Positions 54,079 to 62,355 of a DNA stretch of 64,000 nt are shown here, piece by piece; positions within the stretch are counted from its first letter, which is position 1, and every line of letters starts with the position of its first letter. Location of the stretch: the NCBI RefSeq assembly GCF_022347785.1, contig NZ_JAKRGA010000003.1, positions 124,001-188,000 of the forward strand, written 5' to 3'. Source of the stretch: Psychrobium sp. MM17-31. Lineage in GTDB: Bacteria > Pseudomonadota > Gammaproteobacteria > Enterobacterales > Psychrobiaceae. The notes under the pieces were generated by a model, which saw only the letters and a list, made by a program, of their open reading frames with translations, ran no database searches and had not been told where the DNA came from. Made by a program: the position numbers and the translations under genes.

Positions 54079-54555
54079 CTATTTGAAATCGATTAACTCG
54101 ATATCGAAAATTAACGTAGAGCCTGGTTTAATTTTACCAGCAGCACGATTGCCGTACGCGAGGTGCGCTGGGATAAAGAAGCGTGTTTTATCGCCCTTTA
54201 CCATCAGCTGAACGCCTTCCGTCCAACCTGGAATCACTTGATTCAAACCAAATGAAATGGTTTTACCACGCTCAACAGAGCTATCAAACACTGTGCCGTC
54301 AAGTAGCGTACCGTGATAATGAACGGTGACATTACTTCTAGCCGTTGGGTGTTCTTCGCCCTCACCTTTTTCTAGCACGAGATATTGCAAACCTGATGGT
54401 GTTGTTTGCACACCGTCTTGACCTTTATTACCCGCCAAAAACGCATTGCCTTCTGCAATGTTAACCGCAGCCGCTTTTTTAGCTTGATCGCTACGGTAAA
54501 AAAACCATACAACAGCAATAACTAAAAGACTAAATATAACAAACTTAGACATCAT
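54079..54555 (-). CDS. Membrane-anchored FKBP-type peptidyl-prolyl isomerase
   Basis: A 158-residue protein: anchor helix KFVIFSLLVIAVVWFFYRS, a linker with TTPSGLQYLVLEKGEG, and a C-terminal FKBP domain with VTVHYHGTLLDGTVFDSSVERG, VIPGWTEGVQLM, GDKTRFFIPAHLAYGNRAAG and LIFDIELIDF. All FK506-fold signatures are intact. It probably helps fold periplasmic proteins. Own terminator. Confidence 0.93.
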   Translation of the reverse strand: MMSKFVIFSLLVIAVVWFFYRSDQAKKAAAVNIAEGNAFLAGNKGQDGVQTTPSGLQYLVLEKGEGEEHPTARSNVTVHYHGTLLDGTVFDSSVERGKTISFGLNQVIPGWTEGVQLMVKGDKTRFFIPAHLAYGNRAAGKIKPGSTLIFDIELIDFK

Positions 54556-54697
54556 GATTTCCTTGGAAAGTTAACTGGCGACACCATACGTCAAAACAAA
54601 GAAATGTGCTAGTTTTTCATCCATTTGCGTATTTGAACTGCAAAGTCGATCATTAATTAGTTATCATGAATATGGTTAAGCAACGAGTGATTAAAAG

Positions 54698-55027
54698 ATG
54701 AAGAAACTAGCGCTAATAATAACAACCTGTTTACTCACTGGCTGTTACAGTAACTGGCCATCCTTAGACAAGGCCAGTAAAGCGATTAAATGTGATATGG
54801 ATGTTGCGGCGCTTTCTAAACTGGCGAAACGCTATCAAGCACAGGGTACCTTTGACGAGATTTCAAATAGTTTCGCAATTACCAAACACGATGACGCTAT
54901 TGCAGTAGCCTTCAACCACAAAGCGCAAATCATGACAATTGCTAACACTAAATCAGAGATTTCCCTTGGCGGGTTAATGCGCCGCCAAGGTGATGTGGTG
55001 ATTGTTAAGCGCTGTATTAAACAATAA
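54698..55027 (+). CDS. Small lipoprotein, unknown function
   Basis: A 109-residue lipoprotein; MKKLALIITTCLLTGC has a lipobox LLTGC with Cys16. The mature part starts YSNWPSLDKASKAIKCDMDV and has two further Cys, able to form a disulfide. No family recognised. Divergent from FKBP and convergent with the thioredoxin-fold gene, 5 bp apart. Confidence 0.75.
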   Translation: MKKLALIITTCLLTGCYSNWPSLDKASKAIKCDMDVAALSKLAKRYQAQGTFDEISNSFAITKHDDAIAVAFNHKAQIMTIANTKSEISLGGLMRRQGDVVIVKRCIKQ

Positions 55028-55032
55028 GCAGT

Positions 55033-55494
55033 CTATTGATTAACAATATCAGCAAGGTCTTGCGCAATTGACGCCTTTGGTCGTTCGATAATGCGGCCAA
55101 TCTCCACGCCTTCTGAAAACACAATAAAGGTTGGCGTGTATTTTAAGTCATATTTTTCATCAGCCGTTTTCTTGTAATCAACGCCAATGAGCTTAGTGGT
55201 TATGTTCTTGTTGCCAGCGTCAGCAAGTAACTTTAAGTAGCGCGGCACTTCACGAGCACTGTCGTGACACCAAGTTCCAAATAACACATGAATATCTAGC
55301 GGCCTGTCGATATTCTTAATTAGCGCAACGTCCGCTTCTGCGACATCGTAACTCTCGTGCTCAGCCTTAAAATCGTCATAGTTTGTCACCAGTTTTACGC
55401 CAGTGATTTCCCCGGTAAATGGTTTGTTGTCACTAGCACAGGCTGTGGCTGAAAACAGGAAGGCGCTAAGTACAATTGTTGTTATTTTTCTCAT
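55033..55494 (-). CDS. Exported thioredoxin-fold protein with CxxS site
   Basis: A 153-residue protein with signal peptide MRKITTIVLSAFLFSATACA and a thioredoxin domain: HVLFGTWCHDSAREVPRY holds the active site as WCHDS, with Ser in place of the resolving Cys, and YTPTFIVF the cis-Pro. Such CxDS proteins form a widespread family near 'thioredoxin family protein'; a monothiol mechanism is expected. Sixteen bp downstream of the RNA methyltransferase gene on the same strand. Confidence 0.85.
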   Translation of the reverse strand: MRKITTIVLSAFLFSATACASDNKPFTGEITGVKLVTNYDDFKAEHESYDVAEADVALIKNIDRPLDIHVLFGTWCHDSAREVPRYLKLLADAGNKNITTKLIGVDYKKTADEKYDLKYTPTFIVFSEGVEIGRIIERPKASIAQDLADIVNQ

Positions 55495-55510
55495 AGTAAA
55501 ATTTACGCTT

Positions 55511-56050
55511 TTAAACTTTTAATCGATTGTTATTGTCACGTGAAGCACGAATAAGATCGTCGCCTTGTGCTAATGGCCCAAGTTTGGCCATGCGATCGTA
55601 AAGCACCACATTAACGGTGGCTGCTAGGTTCATGCACCCCACGGTTGGAATATAGATGACGTGCTTACACCAAGCAACCACTTCTTTATCCAGTGACTTA
55701 TCTTCAGGACCGAAAATATAATAGGCATTTTCTGGGTGCTCAAAATCGACTAATGATGTAGCGCCTTCAACAAGCTCAATAGCAACAGGCACTGCGCCTT
55801 GTGGAATGGACGATTGAAAACTCCCAACCGATTGCAACGGAATTCTCCGAATTACGTTTTTAGTATCAGTATGAAGTTTCTGACCGCGACTCATTGCCGC
55901 GTCAAATCGTTTACCGGTATAAAATACGCCATTGGCGTTATAACATCCGGCAGCACGCATGACACTGCCGACATTATCTGGACTCTTTGGATTAGTTAGA
56001 CCGATATAGGCTCTGCGTATATCGTCTTTATTTGATTCTGATTGGCTCAT
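55511..56050 (-). CDS. SpoU/TrmH-family RNA 2'-O-methyltransferase
   Basis: A 179-residue SPOUT enzyme. Motif 1 NPKSPDNVGSVMRAA, motif 2 YIFGPEDKSLDKEV and motif 3 IPTVGCMNLAATVNVVLYDRM form the knotted SAM-binding site. It is short, lacking an N-terminal RNA-binding domain, like TrmL-sized members; the target is not evident, and the Cys in VGCMNLA replaces the usual Ser of IP...SLN. Upstream of the thioredoxin-fold gene. Confidence 0.88.
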   Translation of the reverse strand: MSQSESNKDDIRRAYIGLTNPKSPDNVGSVMRAAGCYNANGVFYTGKRFDAAMSRGQKLHTDTKNVIRRIPLQSVGSFQSSIPQGAVPVAIELVEGATSLVDFEHPENAYYIFGPEDKSLDKEVVAWCKHVIYIPTVGCMNLAATVNVVLYDRMAKLGPLAQGDDLIRASRDNNNRLKV

Positions 56051-56108
56051 GGAAACGCCCGCACATTAAAATTGTGCGTCAGTTTACAGGAACTTCTCAG
56101 CAAATAAA

Positions 56109-56459
56109 TTATAAAAAGTTGGTCTGTGACAAAATTGGCATTGGGCAGCTGATCACAGTGACATTCTCATAACCAACGCGAGTTAGTTGTTCTGCTGCGA
56201 AAATCGCTCTTACACCGCTTGCGCAATGCAAATAGATTGGGCGTTGGGGATCTTTTTCTAACTCAAGCATCTTCATTTCTAACAAGCCACGTGGAATGTT
56301 AATGCTGCCAGCAGCGACTATTTGTTCTCGCTCGGCAGGTTCACGAACATCAACTAACATTCCTTTATTGTCTGTCATTTCTTTCGCAGCCGAGTCTGCG
56401 GTAATAATGCGAGTGTTTAGTTTAATCTGGGCAACGATATCTGGAATAGTGCTTAACAT
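56109..56459 (-). CDS. Single-domain rhodanese (sulfurtransferase)
   Basis: A 116-residue rhodanese domain: MLVDVREPAEREQIVAAGSINIPRG and the active loop LHCASGVRA, whose Cys carries the persulfide. A second Cys is near the C-terminus (ISCPMPI). GGAG precedes the ATG at 56459. It diverges from an ArsR-type gene with the BigR/SqrR cysteine pair, and both promoters lie over palindromes (56490-56540), so it is very likely part of a persulfide-detoxifying regulon. Confidence 0.9.
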   Translation of the reverse strand: MLSTIPDIVAQIKLNTRIITADSAAKEMTDNKGMLVDVREPAEREQIVAAGSINIPRGLLEMKMLELEKDPQRPIYLHCASGVRAIFAAEQLTRVGYENVTVISCPMPILSQTNFL

Positions 56460-56489
56460 GTCTATAAACTCCGTTATTCAAATGACTTC

Positions 56490-56540
56490 AGCATATAGAT
56501 TAAATCTATATTAGCAAGTGCTAATGCAGTTGGTTATACT
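56490..56540. promoter_or_regulatory. Divergent rhodanese/arsR-type control region with two palindromes
   Basis: Perfect palindrome ATATAGATT-A-AATCTATAT at 56493-56511 and TTAGCA-AG-TGCTAA at 56511-56524. The rhodanese promoter on the minus strand reads TTGCTA (complement of 56512-56517), 16 bp, TATGCT (complement of 56490-56495), so the first palindrome fills its spacer. The arsR-type promoter reads TTAGCA (56511-56516), 18 bp, TATACT (56535-56540), so its -35 lies in the second palindrome. Confidence 0.78.
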
Positions 56541-56574
56541 GAGTCAAGCAAGTTCAATCTAATAGAGATTTACC

Positions 56575-56871
56575 ATGTCACCAGAATTAATGGCAGAGAA
56601 AGCAACCGTTGTCGAAGGCTTATTGAAAATGATGGCCAATCGAAACCGTCTTATGATTTTGTGTAGCCTACTTGAACAAGAGCGCAGCGTTAGCGAGCTC
56701 AATGAAATTGTGCCACTGTCGCAATCAGCATTATCACAACACCTAAGCGCCCTACGCCAAGCTGAATTAGTCTCAACCAGACGCCAAGCGCAAACTATAT
56801 ACTACTCGGTGGCAAGCGATAACGTGCGCGCCGTATTAGACACCCTCTATCAGCGTTTTTGCCAAGAGTAA
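56575..56871 (+). CDS. ArsR-family regulator, BigR/SqrR-type persulfide sensor
   Basis: A 98-residue winged-helix repressor: ANRNRLMILCSLLEQERSV, recognition helix LSQSALSQHLSALRQAELV, wing TRRQAQTIYYSV. Cys30 and Cys96 are 66 residues apart, exactly as Cys42/Cys108 of BigR and Cys41/Cys107 of SqrR, which form a tetrasulfide bridge when reactive sulfur is present. It lacks metal-binding CVC motifs of ArsR proper. Divergent from the rhodanese gene with palindromes between; autoregulation and rhodanese control are expected. Confidence 0.9.
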   Translation: MSPELMAEKATVVEGLLKMMANRNRLMILCSLLEQERSVSELNEIVPLSQSALSQHLSALRQAELVSTRRQAQTIYYSVASDNVRAVLDTLYQRFCQE

Positions 56872-56885
56872 GCCCAATAAATCTT

Positions 56886-57710
56886 ATGCAAAAATCTATT
56901 TTAATAACTGGTTGCTCAACCGGCATCGGTTTAAACGCCGCGCTAACACTTCAAAAGCGCGGCTATCGGGTGTTCGCTACCGTGCGCAATCCAAACGACA
57001 TCGAAAGATTACAAAACCTAGGACTAGACTGTTATCACTTAGATGTCACCGATAACGACTCTATTGAACAAACACTCGCTGCAATTTTTGAACAGACTAA
57101 TCGCCAGTTAGATTTTTTGTTTAACAACGGTGCTTACGGTCAGCCGGGCGCGATAGAAGATCTGCCGACAGCAGCGCTGCGCGAGCAATTTGAAACCAAT
57201 CTATTTGGGTGGCACGAACTCACAAAACGTATTATTCCCGTCATGCGCACACAGGGGCATGGTCGTATTATTCAATGTAGCTCAGTATTGGGATTTGTAT
57301 CGCTTAAATATCGCGGTGCTTATAATGCCTCTAAATACGCGCTAGAAGGTTTGACCGATACCATGCGTTTGGAGTTAAAAGACGCCAATATTCAAGTGTC
57401 ATTAATTCAACCGGGACCCATTGATACAAAATTTCGTGCCAATGCGTTAACAGCGTTCAATAAGCATATTGATATCGAGCCAAGCGCTTATAAAGATGAT
57501 TACTTAGTGCAGATTGAACGACTATCTTCGAAGAATCCTGGTGGGGCAATGACGCTTCCTTCTTCTGCAGTAACCAAAGCTTTGATTCACGCGTTAGAAG
57601 CCAAGCGTGCGAAAGTGCGTTACCGCGTAACTACGCCAACAAAAATGTTTTCGCTGTTAAAAAGGCTATTACCAAGCTGTTGGTTAGATAAGCTCTTGGC
57701 GAAAGGATAG
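56886..57710 (+). CDS. Short-chain dehydrogenase/reductase
   Basis: A 274-residue classical SDR: cofactor motif ITGCSTGIGLNAAL (TGxxxGIG), LDFLFNNGAYG (NNAG region), the catalytic Ser of QCSSVLGFV and YNASKYALEGL (YxxxK). LIQPGPIDTKF follows. The substrate is unknown. ATG 56886 lies 15 bp after the arsR-type stop; the frame upstream of it overlaps that gene. It may be read through from the arsR promoter. Confidence 0.92.
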   Translation: MQKSILITGCSTGIGLNAALTLQKRGYRVFATVRNPNDIERLQNLGLDCYHLDVTDNDSIEQTLAAIFEQTNRQLDFLFNNGAYGQPGAIEDLPTAALREQFETNLFGWHELTKRIIPVMRTQGHGRIIQCSSVLGFVSLKYRGAYNASKYALEGLTDTMRLELKDANIQVSLIQPGPIDTKFRANALTAFNKHIDIEPSAYKDDYLVQIERLSSKNPGGAMTLPSSAVTKALIHALEAKRAKVRYRVTTPTKMFSLLKRLLPSCWLDKLLAKG

Positions 57711-57822
57711 CTTTGCATTTTTAGTGCTTAGTTCTGATATGATCGAAATAAAATAATAATAATCTATGAATAGCCGATTTTTTTTTGCTAGACTCAAAGC
57801 AAGTGCTCGATGAGGGTTAATA

Positions 57823-59037
57823 GTGAAAAGATCGTATTTATTTATTCTCCTTCTGTTAGGCATTACTGTTATTTTATTGCCACTGACTAAATACCTTAGT
57901 GACAAGCACCTCAAAGAGATTATTTATAATCAAAATCAACTAAGCGCCGCTATTGTTTCCGATTTACTCAATAAAGCGAGACAAAATTATAGCCATGACG
58001 CTTTAAAGAAATTTCAGCAGCTAAAACCCGATGTTTTGTCAGGGCACGACTATCATCAACGCGACAATATGGTCCCAAATCCCGCAACTTTTGCGATAGA
58101 GCTTGCGGATACTATTACTGCCGATAAAGAGAATATTCGTATTTGGATGTACTCTAACTATCCATTTCCTTGGCGAGAAAAAACCGCGGTGCCCAAAAAT
58201 GAAATTGAGCGAGAAGCACTCGATTTTTTAACCAAAAATCCGCAACAAATATTCATCCACTCCAAGGGCCAAGAATTCTTTTATGCCTCGCCAATTGCCA
58301 TGAGCGACGATACTTGTGTCGATTGCCACAACAATCATCCCTACAGCCAAAAAACCGACTGGGAGATTGGTGATGTCAGGGCTATTCTGGCGGTTAACAT
58401 TAACAATAAAAAGCAGATGGCAAGCGAAAGCTTCTCTACTATTAGCTATATTCTCTATTTTCTGTTGTTAGTTTGCTGCGGCACGATTATCTATTTGCTA
58501 AGCAGTTTAAACAAGCTCAAACTCACGACAGAAACAGCAAATCGTGACAAATTGACGGGTTTGTACAATCGAAATTACGTCAGTCGCTATCTAATGCCAA
58601 AGTTTTATCGCGCTAAGAACGAAAAAGGACAATACCATCTTGCCCTGCTCCTTATAGATATCGACCACTTCAAAGCGGTGAATGATCAATACGGTCACAA
58701 TATTGGTGATCAGTGTCTTGTCGAGGTAACAACAATCATTCAACAGCAATTACGCGATTCCGATATCGCGGTGCGCTGGGGCGGCGAAGAGTTTTTGATC
58801 TTTATTCCAAACATTTCGCAAAAGAGCCTTGAAGAGGTCTCACAGCGAGTAAGAAAGGCTGTAAATGCACAAAAAGTTTCTGAGAAAGAACTTTTTACAA
58901 CAGTGAGTATAGGTGCCTGTTTTGTTGAAAGCTCTCATAAGCCGGAGTTTGCGATGGTCGTCAAATGTGCAGATAAAGCCTTATATCAAGCCAAAGCCGC
59001 TGGCAGAGACAAAGTAGTAATTAGCGAACTGAATTAG
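57823..59037 (+). CDS. Haem-sensor diguanylate cyclase (DUF3365/Tll0287-like + GGDEF)
   Basis: A 404-residue inner-membrane enzyme making c-di-GMP. Helix 1 is at residues 5-24; residues about 30-195 form a periplasmic DUF3365-like domain with one c-type haem site C165-V-D-C168-H169 and the GDVRAILAVNI ending; helix 2 at about 202-222; GGDEF domain about 240-404 with the active GGEEF at 320-324. The inhibitory I-site RDSD (Arg311-Asp314) is present. Start GTG 57823 follows GAGGG. It likely senses redox state or a gas; no effector is adjacent. Confidence 0.9.
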   Translation: MKRSYLFILLLLGITVILLPLTKYLSDKHLKEIIYNQNQLSAAIVSDLLNKARQNYSHDALKKFQQLKPDVLSGHDYHQRDNMVPNPATFAIELADTITADKENIRIWMYSNYPFPWREKTAVPKNEIEREALDFLTKNPQQIFIHSKGQEFFYASPIAMSDDTCVDCHNNHPYSQKTDWEIGDVRAILAVNINNKKQMASESFSTISYILYFLLLVCCGTIIYLLSSLNKLKLTTETANRDKLTGLYNRNYVSRYLMPKFYRAKNEKGQYHLALLLIDIDHFKAVNDQYGHNIGDQCLVEVTTIIQQQLRDSDIAVRWGGEEFLIFIPNISQKSLEEVSQRVRKAVNAQKVSEKELFTTVSIGACFVESSHKPEFAMVVKCADKALYQAKAAGRDKVVISELN

Positions 59038-59055
59038 AACGCTAGTCAAAATAAT

Positions 59056-59265
59056 CTAGTCTACTCTATTTGTTTCCGACTTTCCTAGCTCATAGGCCTT
59101 GGATAACGCAGCGCTGAACACCGAAATAAATGAACCGATAATCACACTGCTGATAACTGAGATTGGAAGCTCACCAAGCAAGGCTTCGAGTATGAGAATA
59201 CTCGTTACCATAACGGCCAAACCTAAGACGGAAGTTTTAATTTGCAAAATAGTAAGCTTATTCAT
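59056..59265 (-). CDS. Small two-helix membrane protein
   Basis: A 69-residue protein, helices at about 12-29 (SVLGLAVMVTSILILEAL) and 33-54 (LPISVISSVIIGSFISVFSAAL). AAAGGAA precedes the ATG at 59265 at good spacing. Family unknown; probably real from ribosome site and convincing hydrophobic pattern. Confidence 0.6.
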   Translation of the reverse strand: MNKLTILQIKTSVLGLAVMVTSILILEALLGELPISVISSVIIGSFISVFSAALSKAYELGKSETNRVD

Positions 59266-59418
59266 GTAATTCCTTTTACTTAAAGAAAAGTTTGATGTGT
59301 TTTAAGCAATGTTGCTTGGTTATTAATTTGAAAGAATGGTACCTGTTTATTAAAACCGAATAAAGTTATAATTTTCAGTAGTCTAGCGGTTGACCATTGA
59401 CTCCGTTGTGAAAGCTAA

Positions 59419-59454
59419 TTGAACTGCCACTGCGACGCATGTATACTGTATACA
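59419..59454 (+). promoter_or_regulatory. Promoter with GntR-type operator
   Basis: TTGAAC (59419-59424), 17-bp spacer, TATACT (59442-59447). A perfect 15-bp palindrome TGTATAC-T-GTATACA at 59440-59454 overlaps the -10. GTATAC-N-GTATAC is the usual form of FadR/VanR-type GntR operators. No gntR gene is in the window. Confidence 0.75.
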
Positions 59455-59481
59455 ATCTTGTTTAAAGAAAGAGAAAATACA

Positions 59482-60450
59482 ATGGAAACAACAACTACGA
59501 CAGATTGGCGCTACACGGTTATGCCAGCTGTATTTACATGGCTGAAAGAAACAGACAACGGTTTAGAAATCGATCTTCCAGCGACACAAAAGTATGCGGC
59601 AGACATTTTACGTGTTCAAGGCAAAGGCGGCACTCGCATGGGCGGCCTAGTCGGCTCTGGTACGCTTGGCGAAAACAGCTACCTAACTGTAGAACAACGT
59701 CTTTCTTTACTTAAAGCACTTTCAGAAGTTGCTAAAGAATTCAATGTACCGTTAGTTAGCGGCGCTACAGCTGAAACCAAAGAAGAGCTAGCAACAATCG
59801 TTAAAGAACTTGCTGCTGTTGGCGTTGACACTGTAATGGTTATGCCACCGAAAACACAAGCGACTCCAACTGACGAAGAAATGTATGACTACTATGCCCT
59901 TTCTACTGCTGCTGCACGCGAAGCTGGCATTAACATCATGCCATACAACAATCCAGATGCAGCCGGTTACCACGCGCTTTCAACTGAGCTTCTACGAAAA
60001 TTAGCAGAGCTTCCAGAAGTAACAGCGCTAAAAATCTCTACCTCTGATGTATCGGTTATCGAAACACTAACCTTAGAAAACGAAGAGTTAAAAGTGTTAG
60101 CAGGTGTTGATACGGTAACTATTCACGCCGGCCTAGCTGGTGCATGTGGTGGTATCACAGGTGTTGGTTGTATTTTCCCGAAAGCTAGCGTAACCATGCA
60201 AGAATACGTGAATGCTGGTAACTGGGCAGAGGCAAACAAAATCTCTCGCGCCATGAATTCAATCTCGTACCTTGACGCACAGCCGCTATTGCTTGAATAC
60301 CTTAAGTTTGCGTTTGGTGTTCACCACGACGACGCTGTTGGCGGTCTTCGTACACTCGGTAAAAAATTAACTGATGAGCAAATTGAAGATGTTCGCGCAA
60401 GATACGCCCTTGCAAAAGAACGCCTTGCTGCGATTGATTTGTTAGATTAA
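59482..60450 (+). CDS. Dihydrodipicolinate-synthase-family aldolase/lyase
   Basis: A 322-residue (beta/alpha)8 enzyme: GLVGSGTLGENSYLTVEQRL (the G-S-x-G-E signature), IMPYNNPDAAGY with the conserved Tyr, and Schiff-base Lys in EVTALKISTSD. YNNP instead of YNVP and the long N-terminus make it unlikely to be the biosynthetic DapA; catabolic members such as hydroxyproline or keto-sugar-acid lyases fit better. ATG 59482 lies behind AAAGAGAAAATACA. Controlled by a GntR-type operator, again pointing to inducible catabolism. Single gene with terminator. Confidence 0.88.
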   Translation: METTTTTDWRYTVMPAVFTWLKETDNGLEIDLPATQKYAADILRVQGKGGTRMGGLVGSGTLGENSYLTVEQRLSLLKALSEVAKEFNVPLVSGATAETKEELATIVKELAAVGVDTVMVMPPKTQATPTDEEMYDYYALSTAAAREAGINIMPYNNPDAAGYHALSTELLRKLAELPEVTALKISTSDVSVIETLTLENEELKVLAGVDTVTIHAGLAGACGGITGVGCIFPKASVTMQEYVNAGNWAEANKISRAMNSISYLDAQPLLLEYLKFAFGVHHDDAVGGLRTLGKKLTDEQIEDVRARYALAKERLAAIDLLD

Positions 60451-60473
60451 TCGGCATCGATTTTACGAGATTT

Positions 60474-60501
60474 AAAAGCCCCGTTCATTCGGGGCTTTTT
60501 A
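60474..60501 (+). terminator. Terminator of the DHDPS-family gene
   Basis: Stem AAAAGCCCCG / CGGGGCTTTT with TTCATT loop and T run. Confidence 0.93.
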
Positions 60502-60640
60502 TTTCCAAAATAAAGCGACCTATTATATGAATCTGAGTAGCTTGACTAAGGAGAAAAATAAAACGCTGATATTATCTTGGGTCTATTATTAGTAATAAGT
60601 AAAAAGGCCAGATCTTTTGTAGTAAATAAATAACCAAGAG

Positions 60641-61063
60641 ATGAAAAATGCTATGACAACATACAAATCCTCGAAGCGTCATGTTCACGTCAAACAACTG
60701 TTAAGTAAGATGGACCCTGAAATTGCTGCGAGTTTTACTTATAAACAGCGTAAAGCCTTACAAAAATCGATAAGTACCCGCGACTTTGGTAATCACACAA
60801 TCGATTTGCGACCCACCTTAGCGCTGCCGCTTTTGCCTTGGAGTTTCTATATCGTTTTTCTCGGCGGAATCAATAAACGTAGTTTAACGCCTACTGAGCG
60901 TTTTAGTGCCGCCTTAGTTTTTATTGCCGCAATTTTTGTGGTTGGAGCGATTATTCTAGGACTGATTTTTGTAATTCTATACCTATTAAAATCATGGCTA
61001 GGTATCGATATATTCCCCAATGAATCGATGGGGATTTGGGATGAATTTAAACAGCTTTGGTGA
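60641..61063 (+). CDS. Two-helix membrane protein, unknown function
   Basis: A 140-residue protein with a basic N-terminal part (SKRHVHVKQLLSKMDPEIAASFTYKQRKALQKSI), then RPTLALPLLPWSFYIVFLGG and RFSAALVFIAAIFVVGAIILGLIFVILYLL, giving two or three helices. The L-P-L-L-P-W-S-F-Y-I-V-F-L-G-G motif followed by basic residues looks conserved, but I cannot name the family. A second ATG at 60653 is a possible start. Convergent with the esterase gene, 6 bp apart. Confidence 0.7.
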   Translation: MKNAMTTYKSSKRHVHVKQLLSKMDPEIAASFTYKQRKALQKSISTRDFGNHTIDLRPTLALPLLPWSFYIVFLGGINKRSLTPTERFSAALVFIAAIFVVGAIILGLIFVILYLLKSWLGIDIFPNESMGIWDEFKQLW

Positions 61064-61069
61064 ATCTGC

Positions 61070-61984
61070 TTAACTTGCTATTTGGTTTGCTATCGAAGTG
61101 ATACAGCGCTTAGCCGCGCCACTAATGCCAGCAAGCTGAAAGAAGCCGTGGATTACTCCTAGATAACGCTCACAATAAGCATCAACGCCTTGCGCAAGCA
61201 TCAGTTTGTAAAGCACCTCGCCTTCATCACGAAGAGGATCATACTCTGCTGTAATTATCGAAGTTGTCGGCAAGCCGCTAAAATCCGCACTTAACAAGTT
61301 GAGCTCTGGCTTAGCCTTTATATCCGAATCATCGTTCGCATATAAACTAAAACCCGAAAGCAGCATCTTGGCAGTGATTACATAATCAGTAGCATTATCG
61401 TTATAGCTTTGTGACTTGCCCAAAGGATCCAACATTGGATAAATGAGAATTTGTTTGCGGGGTAACCATCGTTGTAGCGTTTTGAGTCTAAGTGTCGTTG
61501 CCAAAGCAAGTTGACCACCTGCACTATCGCCAACAAAAGTTAAATGTTGTGTGTCTCCACCCCATTTTTGGCCATGTTCCTTGATGCCTAATACAGCTTG
61601 ATACACATCGTCGTGTGCTGCTGGATAAGTAAATTCCGGCGCCAAGCGATATTTTATGCAAACCACGATTGAATTAGACTGCAGCGCAATTTTCCTCAGT
61701 TGAATATCATGAGTTTTAAAACCACCGCTAACAAAACACCCACCGTGAAAATAAACAGTAATTGGTAGGTCAAATTCGTTCGTTGGTTTATAAACTTTAA
61801 CTTCAATGTCGTTTACAACGTCTAGAAACTCACTATCCATTGTTACATTGTCGCCAGCTAAAACTGTACTCGCTATATAACCATTGCGGCGCGCTGCGAT
61901 TGTCTGCTGTGAAGGACACACTTTTCCGTTAGATTGGAATTCATCAACAAGTTCTTTTATTCCAGCTTCTAGGTATTGAGTCAT
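61070..61984 (-). CDS. Alpha/beta hydrolase, hormone-sensitive-lipase-like esterase
   Basis: A 304-residue carboxylesterase of the HSL/family IV type: oxyanion motif YFHGGCFVSGG (HGGC in place of HGGG), nucleophile Ser in FVGDSAGGQLALA, Asp in TAEYDPLRDEGEVL and His in VIHGFFQLAG. VCIKYRLAPEFTYPAAHDDVY is the family's typical segment. No signal peptide. The third Gly to Cys change is at a backbone-donor position and need not stop activity. Monocistronic. Confidence 0.92.
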   Translation of the reverse strand: MTQYLEAGIKELVDEFQSNGKVCPSQQTIAARRNGYIASTVLAGDNVTMDSEFLDVVNDIEVKVYKPTNEFDLPITVYFHGGCFVSGGFKTHDIQLRKIALQSNSIVVCIKYRLAPEFTYPAAHDDVYQAVLGIKEHGQKWGGDTQHLTFVGDSAGGQLALATTLRLKTLQRWLPRKQILIYPMLDPLGKSQSYNDNATDYVITAKMLLSGFSLYANDDSDIKAKPELNLLSADFSGLPTTSIITAEYDPLRDEGEVLYKLMLAQGVDAYCERYLGVIHGFFQLAGISGAAKRCITSIANQIAS

Positions 61985-62095
61985 CTCTTAATTCCTTAAT
62001 AAATACCAAAGGAATCATATACTAATGCAAATAAATGTGTATACATACAGTCGTAAACTTGTGAGGTGAAGTAGGTTTATCTGGTGTGAGCTACA

Positions 62096-62353
62096 TTAAT
62101 CACCAGAAGAAACACCGCTACTGTCTCTTGGGCCGCCGCCGAATTCACCACGGCTTGGTTTGTACTCTTCGTCTTGACTCCTGAGAAATAGCCAAATTCC
62201 AATTGCAGCAATGACCGGTATTAACCAAACAATCGCTAACTGTGCTGTCTTTTGTGGCTTTTCGAAATCATCCCGCTTGATAATCGCAAGTGTTATGAAA
62301 AGATTCAGTATAAGAATCATGAGACCGAGTATATATAAGTAATTTACTTCCAT
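62096..62353 (-). CDS. Small membrane protein, PLDc_N-like
   Basis: An 85-residue protein with helices at about 3-24 (VNYLYILGLMILILNLFITLA) and 40-58 (LAIVWLIPVIAAIGIWLFL), then a hydrophilic Gly/Ser-rich tail ending GGPRDSSGVSSGD. The W-L-I-P-V-I-A-x-I-G helix resembles the phospholipase D-type N-terminal membrane module. ATG 62353 is chosen since it follows the upstream stop by two bases; a longer frame runs into that gene. Confidence 0.65.
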   Translation of the reverse strand: MEVNYLYILGLMILILNLFITLAIIKRDDFEKPQKTAQLAIVWLIPVIAAIGIWLFLRSQDEEYKPSRGEFGGGPRDSSGVSSGD

Positions 62354-62355
62354 TA

